Origin: Anaerolineae bacterium
GTDB taxonomy: Bacteria > Chloroflexota > Anaerolineae > B4-G1
Reading direction: 5' to 3'
Length of the DNA stretch: 64,000 nucleotides
NCBI GenBank assembly: GCA_016783285.1
Contig: JADHWW010000102.1
Span: 21,703-85,702, forward strand
Shown: positions 33,702 through 42,912 of the stretch, piece after piece
Position numbering within the stretch: position 1 is the first letter of the stretch
Layout of the letters: each line of letters opens with the position of its first letter
Program-made: the position numbers and the translations under genes
The notes under the pieces: model-generated
Seen by the model: only the letters and a program-made list of their open reading frames with translations
Databases searched by the model: none
Told to the model about the DNA's origin: nothing

Positions 33702-33747
33702 GGATAGAATGGTATACAGTTATGTTTATATGTAGACAATTCTATCC
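33702..33747 (-). promoter_or_regulatory. Promoter and operator of the abiE operon
   Basis: On the minus strand, TTGTCT (33739-33734) and TATACC (33716-33711) are separated by exactly 17 bp. A perfect 9-bp inverted repeat brackets them: GGATAGAAT (33702-33710) and ATTCTATCC (33739-33747). This matches the known two-site autoregulation of AbiEi operons, so the arms are the probable repressor half-sites. Confidence 0.72.
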
Positions 33748-34121
33748 ATTAGGCTGTGTTTGTCAAGAGGACTCTGCATCAAGAACTCGCGTTCTGGCTT
33801 TTCTTCAACAGGAGTGATGAGCACCGCTACGCCCCCGTATTTCTGGCGTACCCGCCGAGACAGTACATGGCGGTCGGCGTCGTGATCCACCAATTCCCCG
33901 TTGTGAATGGCCACGTACTTGCCCAGGAAACGCTGTTTCAATTCGATGTGCATAGTGCGGTACGTTTCCATTTCCCGGTCTATCTTGCGTTCTTTGGCCT
34001 TCCATAGATACTGTCGCAATGCCTCATTGACCAGATCGCTGATTTCTTTGTTTTCCTGTTCCGCTATTGGCGTCAGTTCAGTAAACATTTGGTCCGGTAT
34101 CAACACACGATGCTCTGTCAT
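33726..34121 (-). CDS. RHH-like/DUF5678 antitoxin-type protein
   Basis: A 131-residue protein. Residues 1-40 look like a ribbon-helix-helix DNA-binding segment (VLIPDQMFTELTPIAEQENK, ISDLVNEALRQYL). Residues 60-115 match DUF5678 (FLGKYVAIHNGELVDHDADR, then VAVLITPVE). DUF5678 proteins are commonly found beside toxins and other antitoxins. Its 3' end overlaps the abiE promoter region, so read-through could affect that operon. ATG 34121 has GGAG nine bases ahead. There is no toxin immediately attached; it may be an orphan antitoxin. Confidence 0.7.
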   Translation of the reverse strand: MTEHRVLIPDQMFTELTPIAEQENKEISDLVNEALRQYLWKAKERKIDREMETYRTMHIELKQRFLGKYVAIHNGELVDHDADRHVLSRRVRQKYGGVAVLITPVEEKPEREFLMQSPLDKHSLMDRIVYI

Positions 34122-34270
34122 CAGTCTGAACTCCTTCCTCAATTCAATCGGTGCGAACAACTGGCTGGGCGCAGGGAATAGCGTTGAGCAAAGCCCGCAG
34201 ACATGCTTTGCCAGAGTTATTATGCGCCGGAGTGGACCAGATGTCAAACTGGGTATTCTGCTTCCACTAC

Positions 34271-34410
34271 TCGTGGGTGGCGCGGGTCTCGTTCACCCGC
34301 TCGATGACCTGGAAGGGCAAACTGACGCAGCGGGGCGGGGCCAGGTTGCCGTCTTCGTCGTATTTGCCAGGCCAGACCAGTTCGGTGCGGGTGATTTCGA
34401 TTTTGGGTAT
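34271..34410 (-). pseudogene. Duplicate of the first 47 codons of mod
   Basis: A 140-bp block aligns without gaps to 31974-32113, the start of mod. The reading PKIEITRTELVWPGKYD and SLPFQVIERVNETRAT is intact, but the start codon is ATA and a stop follows RATHE. It is a direct repeat that, with the real mod start, flanks the DUF5678-abiEi-abiEii cassette. Confidence 0.9.
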
Positions 34411-34465
34411 AACGTGCCTCCTGCTTCCCAATCAGGTTTCAAATCCAGATTTCGAGGATCGCCGG

Positions 34466-37400
34466 CTAGTATTCTTCGTCAGCGACGGCTTTCCAGCGGT
34501 CGTCAAGCCGATAGTCATTGACCTTGTCAACGGGATTCTGGAACACGAACAACCTGCGCAAATTCTCATCCAGGGCATACTCAACGACATAGAGATAGTA
34601 TTCTTCGCCGTGGCGCTGCGCCGCCCGGTATTCCGGCGCAGTGAGACCAATCCCCCAGCCATCCCAGCCGTACTTGGTGGCCTTGACTTCGATACGCCGT
34701 GCCAGTCTATGCTTTTCGCCTTTGTCTAAGATGGCGGCAACCGGGTCTTCCGCGTAGGAGTCTATGTCCCAGCCTTCATGGTTGGGCGGCAACTCTTTGG
34801 GAATACGCCCGCGCCGCTGTTCATAAGCCAGCGCGACCTCGATTCCCGCTCTCTCAATGGCTTTCCGCTCCTCGGACAATTCGCTTTCATCGGGTGAACC
34901 TCCGCCTCGACCGCTACCATCTGGCTCTATGTAGGAGCGCAACCTGGGACGGCGGTGGTGTGGTTCAGGCTTCGGTCTAGGCTTGGGTTCAGGCTCGGGT
35001 TCCGGCTCTGGCCTTGGTCCAGGTTGCGGTGCAGGCTTCGGTGCATACTTGGATTCATGTTCGCCTCTGAGTTCATGCTTTGACCTGGGGCTAGCTGCTT
35101 CAGTCTCCGGTTCGGTTTTCGGTTCCGGCTTTGGTTTGGGTTCGGGTTCAGCCTGCCTGAGTGACGAAGCAAGTACCTTGTCTATCCATTCTTTCTCCTC
35201 AGCGGGCAGGGACCAGTTGTTCTTGTGACTGATTCCGTCAACCTTGACCTCAGATGCACCAAGAACCCTGCCGATGAAGTTCTCCAGCGCGTTGGACGTG
35301 CGACCGCCAGTGAGTCGTCTGGCGAGAATAGCCGGTGTTTCAATCTCAAGCTGATCTTGCGAGTGCGCGTCTGATCGATAGAGCAAGCGCTTGTCCTGTT
35401 GCCAGTAGGCGCTACTATCGCAGACCTCGACAGCGGTCCAATCCAATTCATAGCACACTGTCAGGCCCTTGACCACCTGTTCCCGGGTCCTAAGCAATGC
35501 TTCGAGGACACCAGTCTGCTTTGTGCGTTCATACTGATCACTGTTCACGTTCCAGAGATAAACGCAAATCGCCTTTTTTGCAGCCGATGTCAGGAGAGGG
35601 TGAAAGTCGTCGGTTTCAGCCACTTGCTGCACTTCAGCAGTTGCCTCGACTGTCTCCACCAGCGAACGAATGCCAAGGGCACGATACAATGGTTGATACT
35701 CAGCGAAACTGGCTTTCTCGGGACGCCAGGCAAACTCAACTCCTTCTTTGGCAAAGAGTCGCTTTAGCTCTCCGTCGTCGGGGACATATACCCTGTCGGC
35801 AACCTCGAAACGGTCATTCTGCGTCCACACCTTGGCGTTAGCACGGAATCCCTGCCACCATTGCGGCTGATCATTTCCTTCGACAACTTTCAGCAATTCA
35901 GGATAGATACGCTCAAGCGCATCCTCCGCTGTCCCAGCTTGAATGTGCTCCACTTCGGTCAACTGAGTCCATGCTTGAGCATACAACTCCTGGCTGAAGT
36001 GCTCTCTTACGCCTACTTTCTTGACGAAAAACTCCTTCAAACGACGATCGAATTGCTTCTCTAGATACGCATATGTTACACCGGAGACAGCCGATAGATC
36101 GCGCCAGATGGCCTGCTTTGAGGTGATCCACCTCGGATGAGGTTTGGAGACTAGGATTAGGGGGTGTTCTTCAAAGAGGTCTTTGACATCAGAACGCCAC
36201 CTCTCCACCAGAAATGCATATATCTTGCTGACCACCTTCTGATCTACTTGGTCGGCAGGTCGAGAACTGAGTTCTTGCAGATACTGCAAGAACTCGTCTA
36301 CTGTGGCCGTTTGGCGAAGCCCGAGCCAGTTAGCCACCTTCTCACCGGGATTCTCAAGCACATACGGCAGTGTATCACCAAAGAGTTCACGCAACTCAGG
36401 TTTGTTAAGGAAGACTTCACCAGGCCTCGTAGGCCCTTGGGTGCTCGGGAACCATGGGGCCTCCAGGAGGCAGTGCTTGAGTTCTGAATCTCGCTGGTAG
36501 TGTTGCCACTTCCGATAGTCGCCTTCATAATGGGCTGTACAGAATGATGGCTCCTTCCAGTATCGCTCACGTAGCTTTGCAGCCAGCCAACTGACCAGTG
36601 CTTTACCCCTCCTTCGCAACGCTCGTTTCCCCAAGCGACTTGTCCCTGTCCATAAGTCAGATAGCCAGCCTGGTGGACGGTAGTCTTGTACTTTTTCTGG
36701 CCAGGGCCAAGATCGGCTGCGAGGGTACTTTTCGTCAAACTGGTCGCGAAACGCCTTGAATAGTCCACGCTCATACTTGGTCAACTCGGGACTTCCATAA
36801 GTAAGCCCAGATGCTAAACGAGGATGAGGGGCGTCAGTGGCTCCCACTTCCTCAAGAAAACCTTGCCAACTTCTGAACTCCCCCTTCCCCTCACAACTCG
36901 CTAGATAGGCATCGGATAGCACTGCGATGTGAGCACGATCGTCCGGATCAGCAAACACCAATTGCCAGCCAGTCTTGGGATTCATTGCCTCTGGCATGGC
37001 CAGTGGATGGTCATCATTCCACTCTTGCGGTTCTACGATTTCCCCGTCAGCCAGGGCAAGAGGCAGTACATCTATGATCGCTTGTTGAGTCTCATCATCA
37101 AGAGCATCGAATTGGTCTCGAATGTATGCGGTTAGATGTACCAGTTCAGACACACTGACTTCGGCCCGATGTTCGTTGAGTCCCCGGGCCAAGTCAAGAC
37201 AGAAATTGGCCGGTGTCAGATCCCGCACTCCGAGCGTGTCAACAAGCCATTGGGCAAGTCCTTGGTTGTCGTCGAGTAACGCGTAGAGTCTCGGATTCAG
37301 AAAGGCGATGGTGAGTACAGAAGAAACCTGGGTCTGTAGTTGCCTGATCTCCTGCACATCTTCTGCTGGGAAGTAGATAGGTTGTTCGGTTGCATTTGAC

Positions 37401-38920
37401 CTCCTACCCTCTTCAAGAGGGAGCAAATTCAAGCCCTGGAGACGCTTCTCTGTCGCCCGTCGTAGCTGGCTCAGGTATTTATAAAGTGCGACGAACCACT
37501 CCAGGTCTTGAGACTCAAGCCAAGTTTCGTCTCTTAGACATTCGATGATCTCGCTCGAACTCAGGTCTTCGACGCCAATAGCCTCGAGCTGTTTCCGGTA
37601 GGTCTGAATCTGCGGGTGAGCAAGAGGCGTCTTCTGCAACTGAGTTGGCATATAGGCAATGTTCAGCAGTCTGCGAAACTCGTCAGAGGCTAAGCGGGCT
37701 TCTGATGGCTTCACCAGCGTCTCACCGTCAAGCGTCCAAATCACGGCCCGACTGCTCAGTTCGTTGTGAATGGCCTCGACAGTAGGCTGGAAAAACTCTT
37801 CCTGGTTATCACTGGCCAACGGAATGAAGGCATACGCCCTGGCCCTGTACTTGGGCTTGTCGAGAAGGCTTGTAAAAGCTTGTATGAACGCTGGAGCCAT
37901 ACAATCGCGCAACCAGAGATTCCACGGGCAGTCGTACTTAATGCCCTCACGTGATGTTAAAAGAATGAAGTCCGCATTGATTATGAAAGGGAAACCGCTT
38001 TTCTCTTTTGTGGGCAGAAAAGCGAACACTTGTCCTTCGGAACTGACTTCTGTTGTCAGGGGTAGTGCGACGCTAACTTTCCGAGTAGTAATGCCTTCGC
38101 GCTTCTCCTCGTGGAGGTCAGGTGGCATGGGGATCTCCTGCTCGACTAGCCAGAACTCCACATACTGGTCACCTGTCATAAACTGGACCAGCGGCCTGTT
38201 CGTATCATCTCGTATTACCTCAATAGGCTTCTGGTTCTCAATGTGGATGGCTAATCCCTCCAACTTGGAGAGAAACAAAATGGTTTCGGGAGCAATTGTT
38301 TCAAGTTCCTTGGTGACCCCTTCTCGCTTACCAGGTTTCAGAGGAAGTACGATGCGTGTTCTGTTGCTGTGCTCCTTCATCTCAGGCGGTATCTCAGATA
38401 CCCAATAAGGTACGATATAACCGAGTTCAGCTTGAGGATCCGGCTCTTCCTGAAATCGGAATTGATAGCCACCGGAGAAAATGTGGGGCTGACTGCTTAC
38501 CACGAACACGGACTTGAAGCCGATGCCTTTCTCGCCAACGTATCCTTCCCGCTTCTCCTTGGTCGTCGCCCCAACAGCGCACAGTGCCTGAACATCCTTG
38601 GGGCGAAATCCCACTTCGTTGTTTATGACAAGTAGAGCGCCCTCGGCTTCTGGGGTTCCAGTTGGGTCTCTGGATAACAGGGTGAATGTTAGGTCGGGCT
38701 TTACATTCTCGTCATAGCGGTTATCTTCGGCATTCTGGATCAGCTCCAGGATGAAATGGGTCTCCTTGGAGTACAGTCCCTCTGATAAATGCGAGATGGC
38801 ACGCTGAAGATCATCCGACAGCGGGTTCTGCTTGGCGATAGTCCCATCTGGCGCGAGGCCGAATTTCCGGCTGCGTATCAAGTCAATGTGCTCTTGGGGT
38901 GGCGTGTAAGGAGATTGCAT
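34466..38920 (-). CDS. NO VEIN/sacsin-like ATPase with C-terminal DUF3883 nuclease-like domain
   Basis: A 1484-residue protein. The N-terminus (about 25-220) is a GHKL/HSP90-type ATPase as in sacsin and plant NO VEIN: FILELIQNAEDNRYD, LLVINNEVGF, GEKGIGFKSVF. A long helical middle (about 250-1180) has no recognised domain. A Pro/Glu/Lys linker of about 70 residues leads to a C-terminal DUF3883 (NOV_C) domain: GWDIDSYAED, then RRIEVKATKYGWDGW, fitting a D-x(n)-ExK nuclease core. ATG 38920 has GAGG eight bases ahead. It lies 15 bp after the helicase-nuclease gene, same strand. GC is visibly lower than flanking genes, suggesting transfer. Defence function is inferred from architecture and island position. 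Confidence 0.8.
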   Translation of the reverse strand: MQSPYTPPQEHIDLIRSRKFGLAPDGTIAKQNPLSDDLQRAISHLSEGLYSKETHFILELIQNAEDNRYDENVKPDLTFTLLSRDPTGTPEAEGALLVINNEVGFRPKDVQALCAVGATTKEKREGYVGEKGIGFKSVFVVSSQPHIFSGGYQFRFQEEPDPQAELGYIVPYWVSEIPPEMKEHSNRTRIVLPLKPGKREGVTKELETIAPETILFLSKLEGLAIHIENQKPIEVIRDDTNRPLVQFMTGDQYVEFWLVEQEIPMPPDLHEEKREGITTRKVSVALPLTTEVSSEGQVFAFLPTKEKSGFPFIINADFILLTSREGIKYDCPWNLWLRDCMAPAFIQAFTSLLDKPKYRARAYAFIPLASDNQEEFFQPTVEAIHNELSSRAVIWTLDGETLVKPSEARLASDEFRRLLNIAYMPTQLQKTPLAHPQIQTYRKQLEAIGVEDLSSSEIIECLRDETWLESQDLEWFVALYKYLSQLRRATEKRLQGLNLLPLEEGRRSNATEQPIYFPAEDVQEIRQLQTQVSSVLTIAFLNPRLYALLDDNQGLAQWLVDTLGVRDLTPANFCLDLARGLNEHRAEVSVSELVHLTAYIRDQFDALDDETQQAIIDVLPLALADGEIVEPQEWNDDHPLAMPEAMNPKTGWQLVFADPDDRAHIAVLSDAYLASCEGKGEFRSWQGFLEEVGATDAPHPRLASGLTYGSPELTKYERGLFKAFRDQFDEKYPRSRSWPWPEKVQDYRPPGWLSDLWTGTSRLGKRALRRRGKALVSWLAAKLRERYWKEPSFCTAHYEGDYRKWQHYQRDSELKHCLLEAPWFPSTQGPTRPGEVFLNKPELRELFGDTLPYVLENPGEKVANWLGLRQTATVDEFLQYLQELSSRPADQVDQKVVSKIYAFLVERWRSDVKDLFEEHPLILVSKPHPRWITSKQAIWRDLSAVSGVTYAYLEKQFDRRLKEFFVKKVGVREHFSQELYAQAWTQLTEVEHIQAGTAEDALERIYPELLKVVEGNDQPQWWQGFRANAKVWTQNDRFEVADRVYVPDDGELKRLFAKEGVEFAWRPEKASFAEYQPLYRALGIRSLVETVEATAEVQQVAETDDFHPLLTSAAKKAICVYLWNVNSDQYERTKQTGVLEALLRTREQVVKGLTVCYELDWTAVEVCDSSAYWQQDKRLLYRSDAHSQDQLEIETPAILARRLTGGRTSNALENFIGRVLGASEVKVDGISHKNNWSLPAEEKEWIDKVLASSLRQAEPEPKPKPEPKTEPETEAASPRSKHELRGEHESKYAPKPAPQPGPRPEPEPEPEPKPRPKPEPHHRRPRLRSYIEPDGSGRGGGSPDESELSEERKAIERAGIEVALAYEQRRGRIPKELPPNHEGWDIDSYAEDPVAAILDKGEKHRLARRIEVKATKYGWDGWGIGLTAPEYRAAQRHGEEYYLYVVEYALDENLRRLFVFQNPVDKVNDYRLDDRWKAVADEEY

Positions 38921-38934
38921 CGTCAGAACCTCAC

Positions 38935-41898
38935 TCAACTGATCTTGATCGTCCCCTGCCCCTGACAATAGGTCCGAAAGTCACATTCAGAGCAGACCTT
39001 GCGCTCCGGCGGCTGTTTCACGGCGAAGTCGCGGGCCAGAATCCGGGCCACGACGCTATCGAAGTAGGCCCCGGCCTCGGCTACTTTCTCTGGTTCGTAG
39101 GGGAAGAACATCAGCGCGTCCTCACGGCGGGCTTCGCCAGTCCAGTACAGCGCCAGCCGCTCTGGGCGCTTCCCGTAACGCCGCTCCAGGATGTGAGCGT
39201 AGATGAGCAACTGCTGGTAGTAGTGCGACAGCCGCCGGTCGTCACCATGGGGCCGGGGCTGGGACTTGAAATCCAACAACTCCAATTTGCCATCCTCGCC
39301 CAGCAGCAGATCCACGCGGCCTGTGAGGATGTAGTGCTCCTTCTCCAACGAGACGTCCACTTCGGTCTCAATCACCTGCGCCATCCGGTCCTGGTTCTGC
39401 CCGAAGTAGTTCTTCACCTGACCTAGGGCCACTCCTCGTTGGGCATCGCTGATGGGCCGGTAGCCAGCATTGACCAGGCTGCGGAAGTTGGCATCGAACA
39501 AACCTGGGATCGCCTTTTCGATCAGGCGCAGCGACTGGCCCTCCAGCACCCAGCGATGGACGTCTTCTATAGTCTGGTGGACCAGAGAGCCGAAGAGTAT
39601 CTCTGCCGAGCGCGAGGGGGCAAACTCGTACTCACGGAAGAACTGGTACTGGCGCGGACAGGTCTCGTAGACCTTGAGGTGGTTGGTGAAGGAGAACGTC
39701 TTTTTCAGAGGCACCTGTTCCTTGAGTTCAAAGTGCTGTGCGGCGAGCAAGTCTTGCTGGACGTAAGGCCACTGGGGCAACCCCTGCCAGATAGGGTCGA
39801 AGTGTGGCTTGGGTGTGTCGGTGGTCGTCAGCACCAGCGCCTTCTCAGCCCGGGAAAAGGCCACGTAGTGTAACCGCATGCGGTCGAACTCGGTGATGCG
39901 CTTCTCCGGCTCGAAACGTTCGCGGTGGTAAAACGGCCCTAGCAGCCGGTCCACCTGCTTCGACGAACTTATTCGAGTCGCCAGGGAGCCCACAATCACC
40001 ACCGGAAACTCCAACCCCTTGCTCTGGTGGATGGTCATCACCTGGACGTGCCCGGAGGGGAAGGGGCGGTCGGGGTCCTCGTACTCGTTGATACCGCCCA
40101 TGTACAGGAAGCGCAGAAAACTGTTGAAGAAGTGCAGGCGGATAAAGCCTCGGTTGGCGTGGGTGATCACAGTGTAGTGGTAATAGTGTTGGAATATCGC
40201 CAACAGTTGGCTGAAGATGGCAAGATTACGAGCGCGATTCTCGTTGCCCATCATACTTGCGAAGGGCTCGTGGGCGATGAACTCGTAGAGGTAATCGGCC
40301 AGGTGGCGATTGAGCGTTTCGCCCTCCCGCAAATCCTTTATCTCAGCAACCCGTCGCTGTAGTACCCGGGCCAGAGGGTGATCAGCCACGACGCCGGCGC
40401 GGGCCAGTCCGGTCAGACAGCCATCCACGTAGTCAGCCAGGTCCTGCAAGGCGTAACCAGGCAGGTTGCCCCGGTTGTCCCCATACCAGCCCAGCAACAC
40501 GGCGAAGCAGCCCACGGTCAGGTGTACTTCGTCGTTGTCGAAGTAGGTCCGGGCGCGTGGTGCAAATGCCGGGATGCCACGTTGTTCCAACGCCTGGACG
40601 AACGGATCGGAGTGCTGGCTGCGTACACTGTGCAGCAACAGCGCCACCTGGTTGTAGTCCTCGATGACTGCGCTCTCTTTGAGGAAGCCCACCAGGTCTG
40701 CCATCCGATTGGCCTCATCGGTCCGGTTCGCGCCCCAGATGGCGAACACGGCGGGGTAGTCGGGGTGGTCATCACCCTCGTTTGGTTCGATGGTCTTGGC
40801 GTAGCGGAAATCAAAGGGTGAATTGGGGTTCGACCAGTCGCAGCCGGCCATAAAGCGGTTGTAGCCCGCGATGATCCGCTCGTGGGAGCGGTAGTTCACA
40901 GTCAGGCGAACCTGGGGGCAGGAGTTGAAGTGCTTGCTGAATTCGAGAATGTTGCGGACCGTCGCTCCCCGGAAGCGGTACAGGCTTTGGTCGTCGTCGC
41001 CCACTACGCAGAGGTTGTCCTGCGGGTGAGCCAGTCTCAGAAGCAGTTGCTCCTGGATGTAGTTCGTGTCCTGGTACTCATCCACCATCACGTAGCGCAC
41101 CTCCGCCTGCACCTGTTCGCCGATGTCAGGATCGTGCAGAAGATCGTAGAACAACTTCTGTTGGTGGGCGAAGTCCATTCGGTCCCGCTCACGCAGGGTT
41201 TCTTCGTACCGCTGATAGGCTGCGCCAAGTTGCTGTAAGAACCCATCACTGCTGCTTATTAGAGCCTCAGGGTCCACTAACTCCTCGGTAATCTTGTTGA
41301 AGAACCCCGTCAACCCCCTGATAGTTGTCCAGCGGGTGGACCACTTTCCCAGGTACTTGGCCTCACCCCCGCCTTCGGCACCCCCTCTCCCGAAATCGGG
41401 AGAGGGGGACGGGGGGTGAGGGACGATAGCATCAAAATTCTCGAACAGGAACAGGGCCTGTGTCAGTTCATCTAACACCTCGTAGCCGGCGCCCAGCCAG
41501 GTGTGGTGACGGAAACGAGTGAGGTGATCGTTGCAGATTCCGTGGATGGTGCTGACCTGAAGTCGCGAGAGGTCGCCCGTGTAGCCGAGGGTACGGGCTG
41601 CCTGGGCGACCCGGTCCCGCAACTCGAAGGCGGCCTTCTCGGTGAACGTGCAGAGCACGATCTCCTTGGGCTCAGCCTTGCCCTGCAGCAGGATGTTCAG
41701 CGTGCGCACCACCAGCACCAGCGTCTTGCCCGACCCAGGCCCGGCGATGATCAGCAGCGGGCCATCAACGCAAGCCACAGCCTCCCGCTGGGCCTCGTTG
41801 AGAAAAGGATAGTGTTGCTTAATGGCAGGGTGTAGTTCCAAACTTGTAGTATCTCCAAGACCTCCGAGGTCTTTGAGGCTTCGGAAGTTCGAACTCAC
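38935..41898 (-). CDS. UvrD/Rep-type helicase fused to a Cas4/AddB-like nuclease
   Basis: A 987-residue superfamily 1 helicase. Walker A is LLIIAGPGSGKTLVLVVRT (about residue 50), motif Ia CTFTEKAAFELRDRV, motif II YVMVDEYQDTNYIQEQ, motif III GDDDQSLYRFRGAT, and motif V/VI MTIHQSKGLEFPVVIVG and VAFSRAEKALVLTTT. The C-terminal 250 residues are a RecB-type nuclease: YETCPRQYQFF, LELLDFKSQPR (catalytic D-x-K), and KVCSECDFRTYC, giving the four cysteines of an iron-sulfur cluster. It should unwind and degrade DNA. A roughly 20-residue Pro/Gly-rich insertion near residue 158 is an inserted palindromic repeat. The NO VEIN-like ATPase gene follows after 15 bp. Confidence 0.9.
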   Translation of the reverse strand: MSSNFRSLKDLGGLGDTTSLELHPAIKQHYPFLNEAQREAVACVDGPLLIIAGPGSGKTLVLVVRTLNILLQGKAEPKEIVLCTFTEKAAFELRDRVAQAARTLGYTGDLSRLQVSTIHGICNDHLTRFRHHTWLGAGYEVLDELTQALFLFENFDAIVPHPPSPSPDFGRGGAEGGGEAKYLGKWSTRWTTIRGLTGFFNKITEELVDPEALISSSDGFLQQLGAAYQRYEETLRERDRMDFAHQQKLFYDLLHDPDIGEQVQAEVRYVMVDEYQDTNYIQEQLLLRLAHPQDNLCVVGDDDQSLYRFRGATVRNILEFSKHFNSCPQVRLTVNYRSHERIIAGYNRFMAGCDWSNPNSPFDFRYAKTIEPNEGDDHPDYPAVFAIWGANRTDEANRMADLVGFLKESAVIEDYNQVALLLHSVRSQHSDPFVQALEQRGIPAFAPRARTYFDNDEVHLTVGCFAVLLGWYGDNRGNLPGYALQDLADYVDGCLTGLARAGVVADHPLARVLQRRVAEIKDLREGETLNRHLADYLYEFIAHEPFASMMGNENRARNLAIFSQLLAIFQHYYHYTVITHANRGFIRLHFFNSFLRFLYMGGINEYEDPDRPFPSGHVQVMTIHQSKGLEFPVVIVGSLATRISSSKQVDRLLGPFYHRERFEPEKRITEFDRMRLHYVAFSRAEKALVLTTTDTPKPHFDPIWQGLPQWPYVQQDLLAAQHFELKEQVPLKKTFSFTNHLKVYETCPRQYQFFREYEFAPSRSAEILFGSLVHQTIEDVHRWVLEGQSLRLIEKAIPGLFDANFRSLVNAGYRPISDAQRGVALGQVKNYFGQNQDRMAQVIETEVDVSLEKEHYILTGRVDLLLGEDGKLELLDFKSQPRPHGDDRRLSHYYQQLLIYAHILERRYGKRPERLALYWTGEARREDALMFFPYEPEKVAEAGAYFDSVVARILARDFAVKQPPERKVCSECDFRTYCQGQGTIKIS
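41361..41421. repeat. Palindromic repeat inserted in the helicase gene
   Basis: Outer arms CCTCACCCCC and GGGGGTGAGG enclose a 12-bp inner stem CCCCCTCTCCCG / CGGGAGAGGGGG with loop AAAT. The frame is kept, adding PHPPSPSPDFGRGGAEGGGE to the protein between helicase motifs Ia and II. Confidence 0.85.
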
Positions 41899-42090
41899 GA
41901 GAGTTCTGCATAAAAGTTCTTTGCCAGAAACACAACAACGGATTTAGAATAAAACGGATTTACGCTCCACCTGAGCAATTAGAACTCGTCCGTTGCCCGT
42001 ATTCAGTCCTGTTCCCGGGATTTCGCGGCGTGAAACAGTTCATCCGTTTCTTTCCCAATCCGTTGTAGTGTTTCTGTGCAGAACTCTCGC

Positions 42091-42768
42091 TCACAGCAAA
42101 CCATCCTCTCGGAAGCTAAAATAGGTGTCGCGCGACACGATGATGTGATCGTAGACGGAGATGTTCATTGCCTTTGCCGCCAGTACCAAACCGCGTGTGA
42201 GTGTTTTGTCGAACTCCGAAGGTCTCACGTTGCCGTCGGGATGGTTGTGCACAAACACCAACGTTGTAGCATGCGCCTCCAGGGCGATCTCCATGACCTT
42301 GCGGGGGTACACGGCCGCCTGGTTCACTGTGCCTTCAGCGACGTCCCTTTCATCCACGATGGCGAAGTTGCTATCCAGGCAGATTACGCGGAACTTCTCA
42401 TTCGGCCCAGCGCCCATGCTGAGGATGCAGTGTTCGATCAAGGCATCAGGGCTGTCTAACGAAAAGCGAGTCTGGCTCATCTGCTGCAGGTAACGCGCAG
42501 CCGCCTGCTTGACAAAGTGAATCAGCGTGACCGCTACCGGCCCGACTCCCTCGACGTCTTCCAGTTCTTCAGGAGAGGCGTCGAGGACATCCTTGAAGGG
42601 ACCAAAGCGCTCGATGAGAGCCTTGGCCACCGGTTTCATATCCTTCTGGCGGGCAACGAACAGTAAGAGCAATTCCAGAGCCTCGTAGTCCTGGAATCCC
42701 TCCAGTCCTTGCCGGAGAAAACGCTCACGGACGCGCTCACGGTGGCCGTGGTAGTGCTGTTTTCGCAT
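42091..42768 (-). CDS. radC: RadC-family JAB-domain protein
   Basis: About 225 residues. An N-terminal helix-hairpin-helix region (ELLLLFVARQKDMKPVAKAL ... LEDVEGVGPVAVTLI) precedes the JAB/MPN domain with its zinc motif FVHNHPDGNVRPSEFD and the glutamate in VDERDVAEGT. The biochemical role of RadC is unsettled; it is not needed for repair in E. coli and is often found near mobile or defence genes, as here. The start is uncertain: ATG 42768 and ATG 42777 are close, and neither has a strong ribosome site. Confidence 0.85.
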   Translation of the reverse strand: MRKQHYHGHRERVRERFLRQGLEGFQDYEALELLLLFVARQKDMKPVAKALIERFGPFKDVLDASPEELEDVEGVGPVAVTLIHFVKQAAARYLQQMSQTRFSLDSPDALIEHCILSMGAGPNEKFRVICLDSNFAIVDERDVAEGTVNQAAVYPRKVMEIALEAHATTLVFVHNHPDGNVRPSEFDKTLTRGLVLAAKAMNISVYDHIIVSRDTYFSFREDGLL

Positions 42769-42885
42769 AGCGGTCATTATAGATAGCCAATATAGAGACT
42801 TCAATCACCTCAGATTATAGCACAGACCCACACGAGGGACAAAAACAAGTGTCTGGAGGAGTCTAGTAGAGTAGTCCAACGCGGG

Positions 42886-42909
42886 CAGGGGCGCGGTGAC
42901 CGCGCCCCT
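42886..42909 (-). terminator. GC-rich hairpin after rnpB
   Basis: A stem of nine base pairs or more (GGGGCGCGG-TGA-CCGCGCCCC) lies immediately beyond the RNase P RNA 3' end. No T-run follows on the minus strand, so it may act in 3' processing or partial termination. Confidence 0.5.
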
Positions 42910-42912
42910 GGT

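Noticed and set aside
41899..42090. Possible small gene between the helicase and radC
   Set aside because: No frame with a start and ribosome site; treated as plain intergenic sequence.
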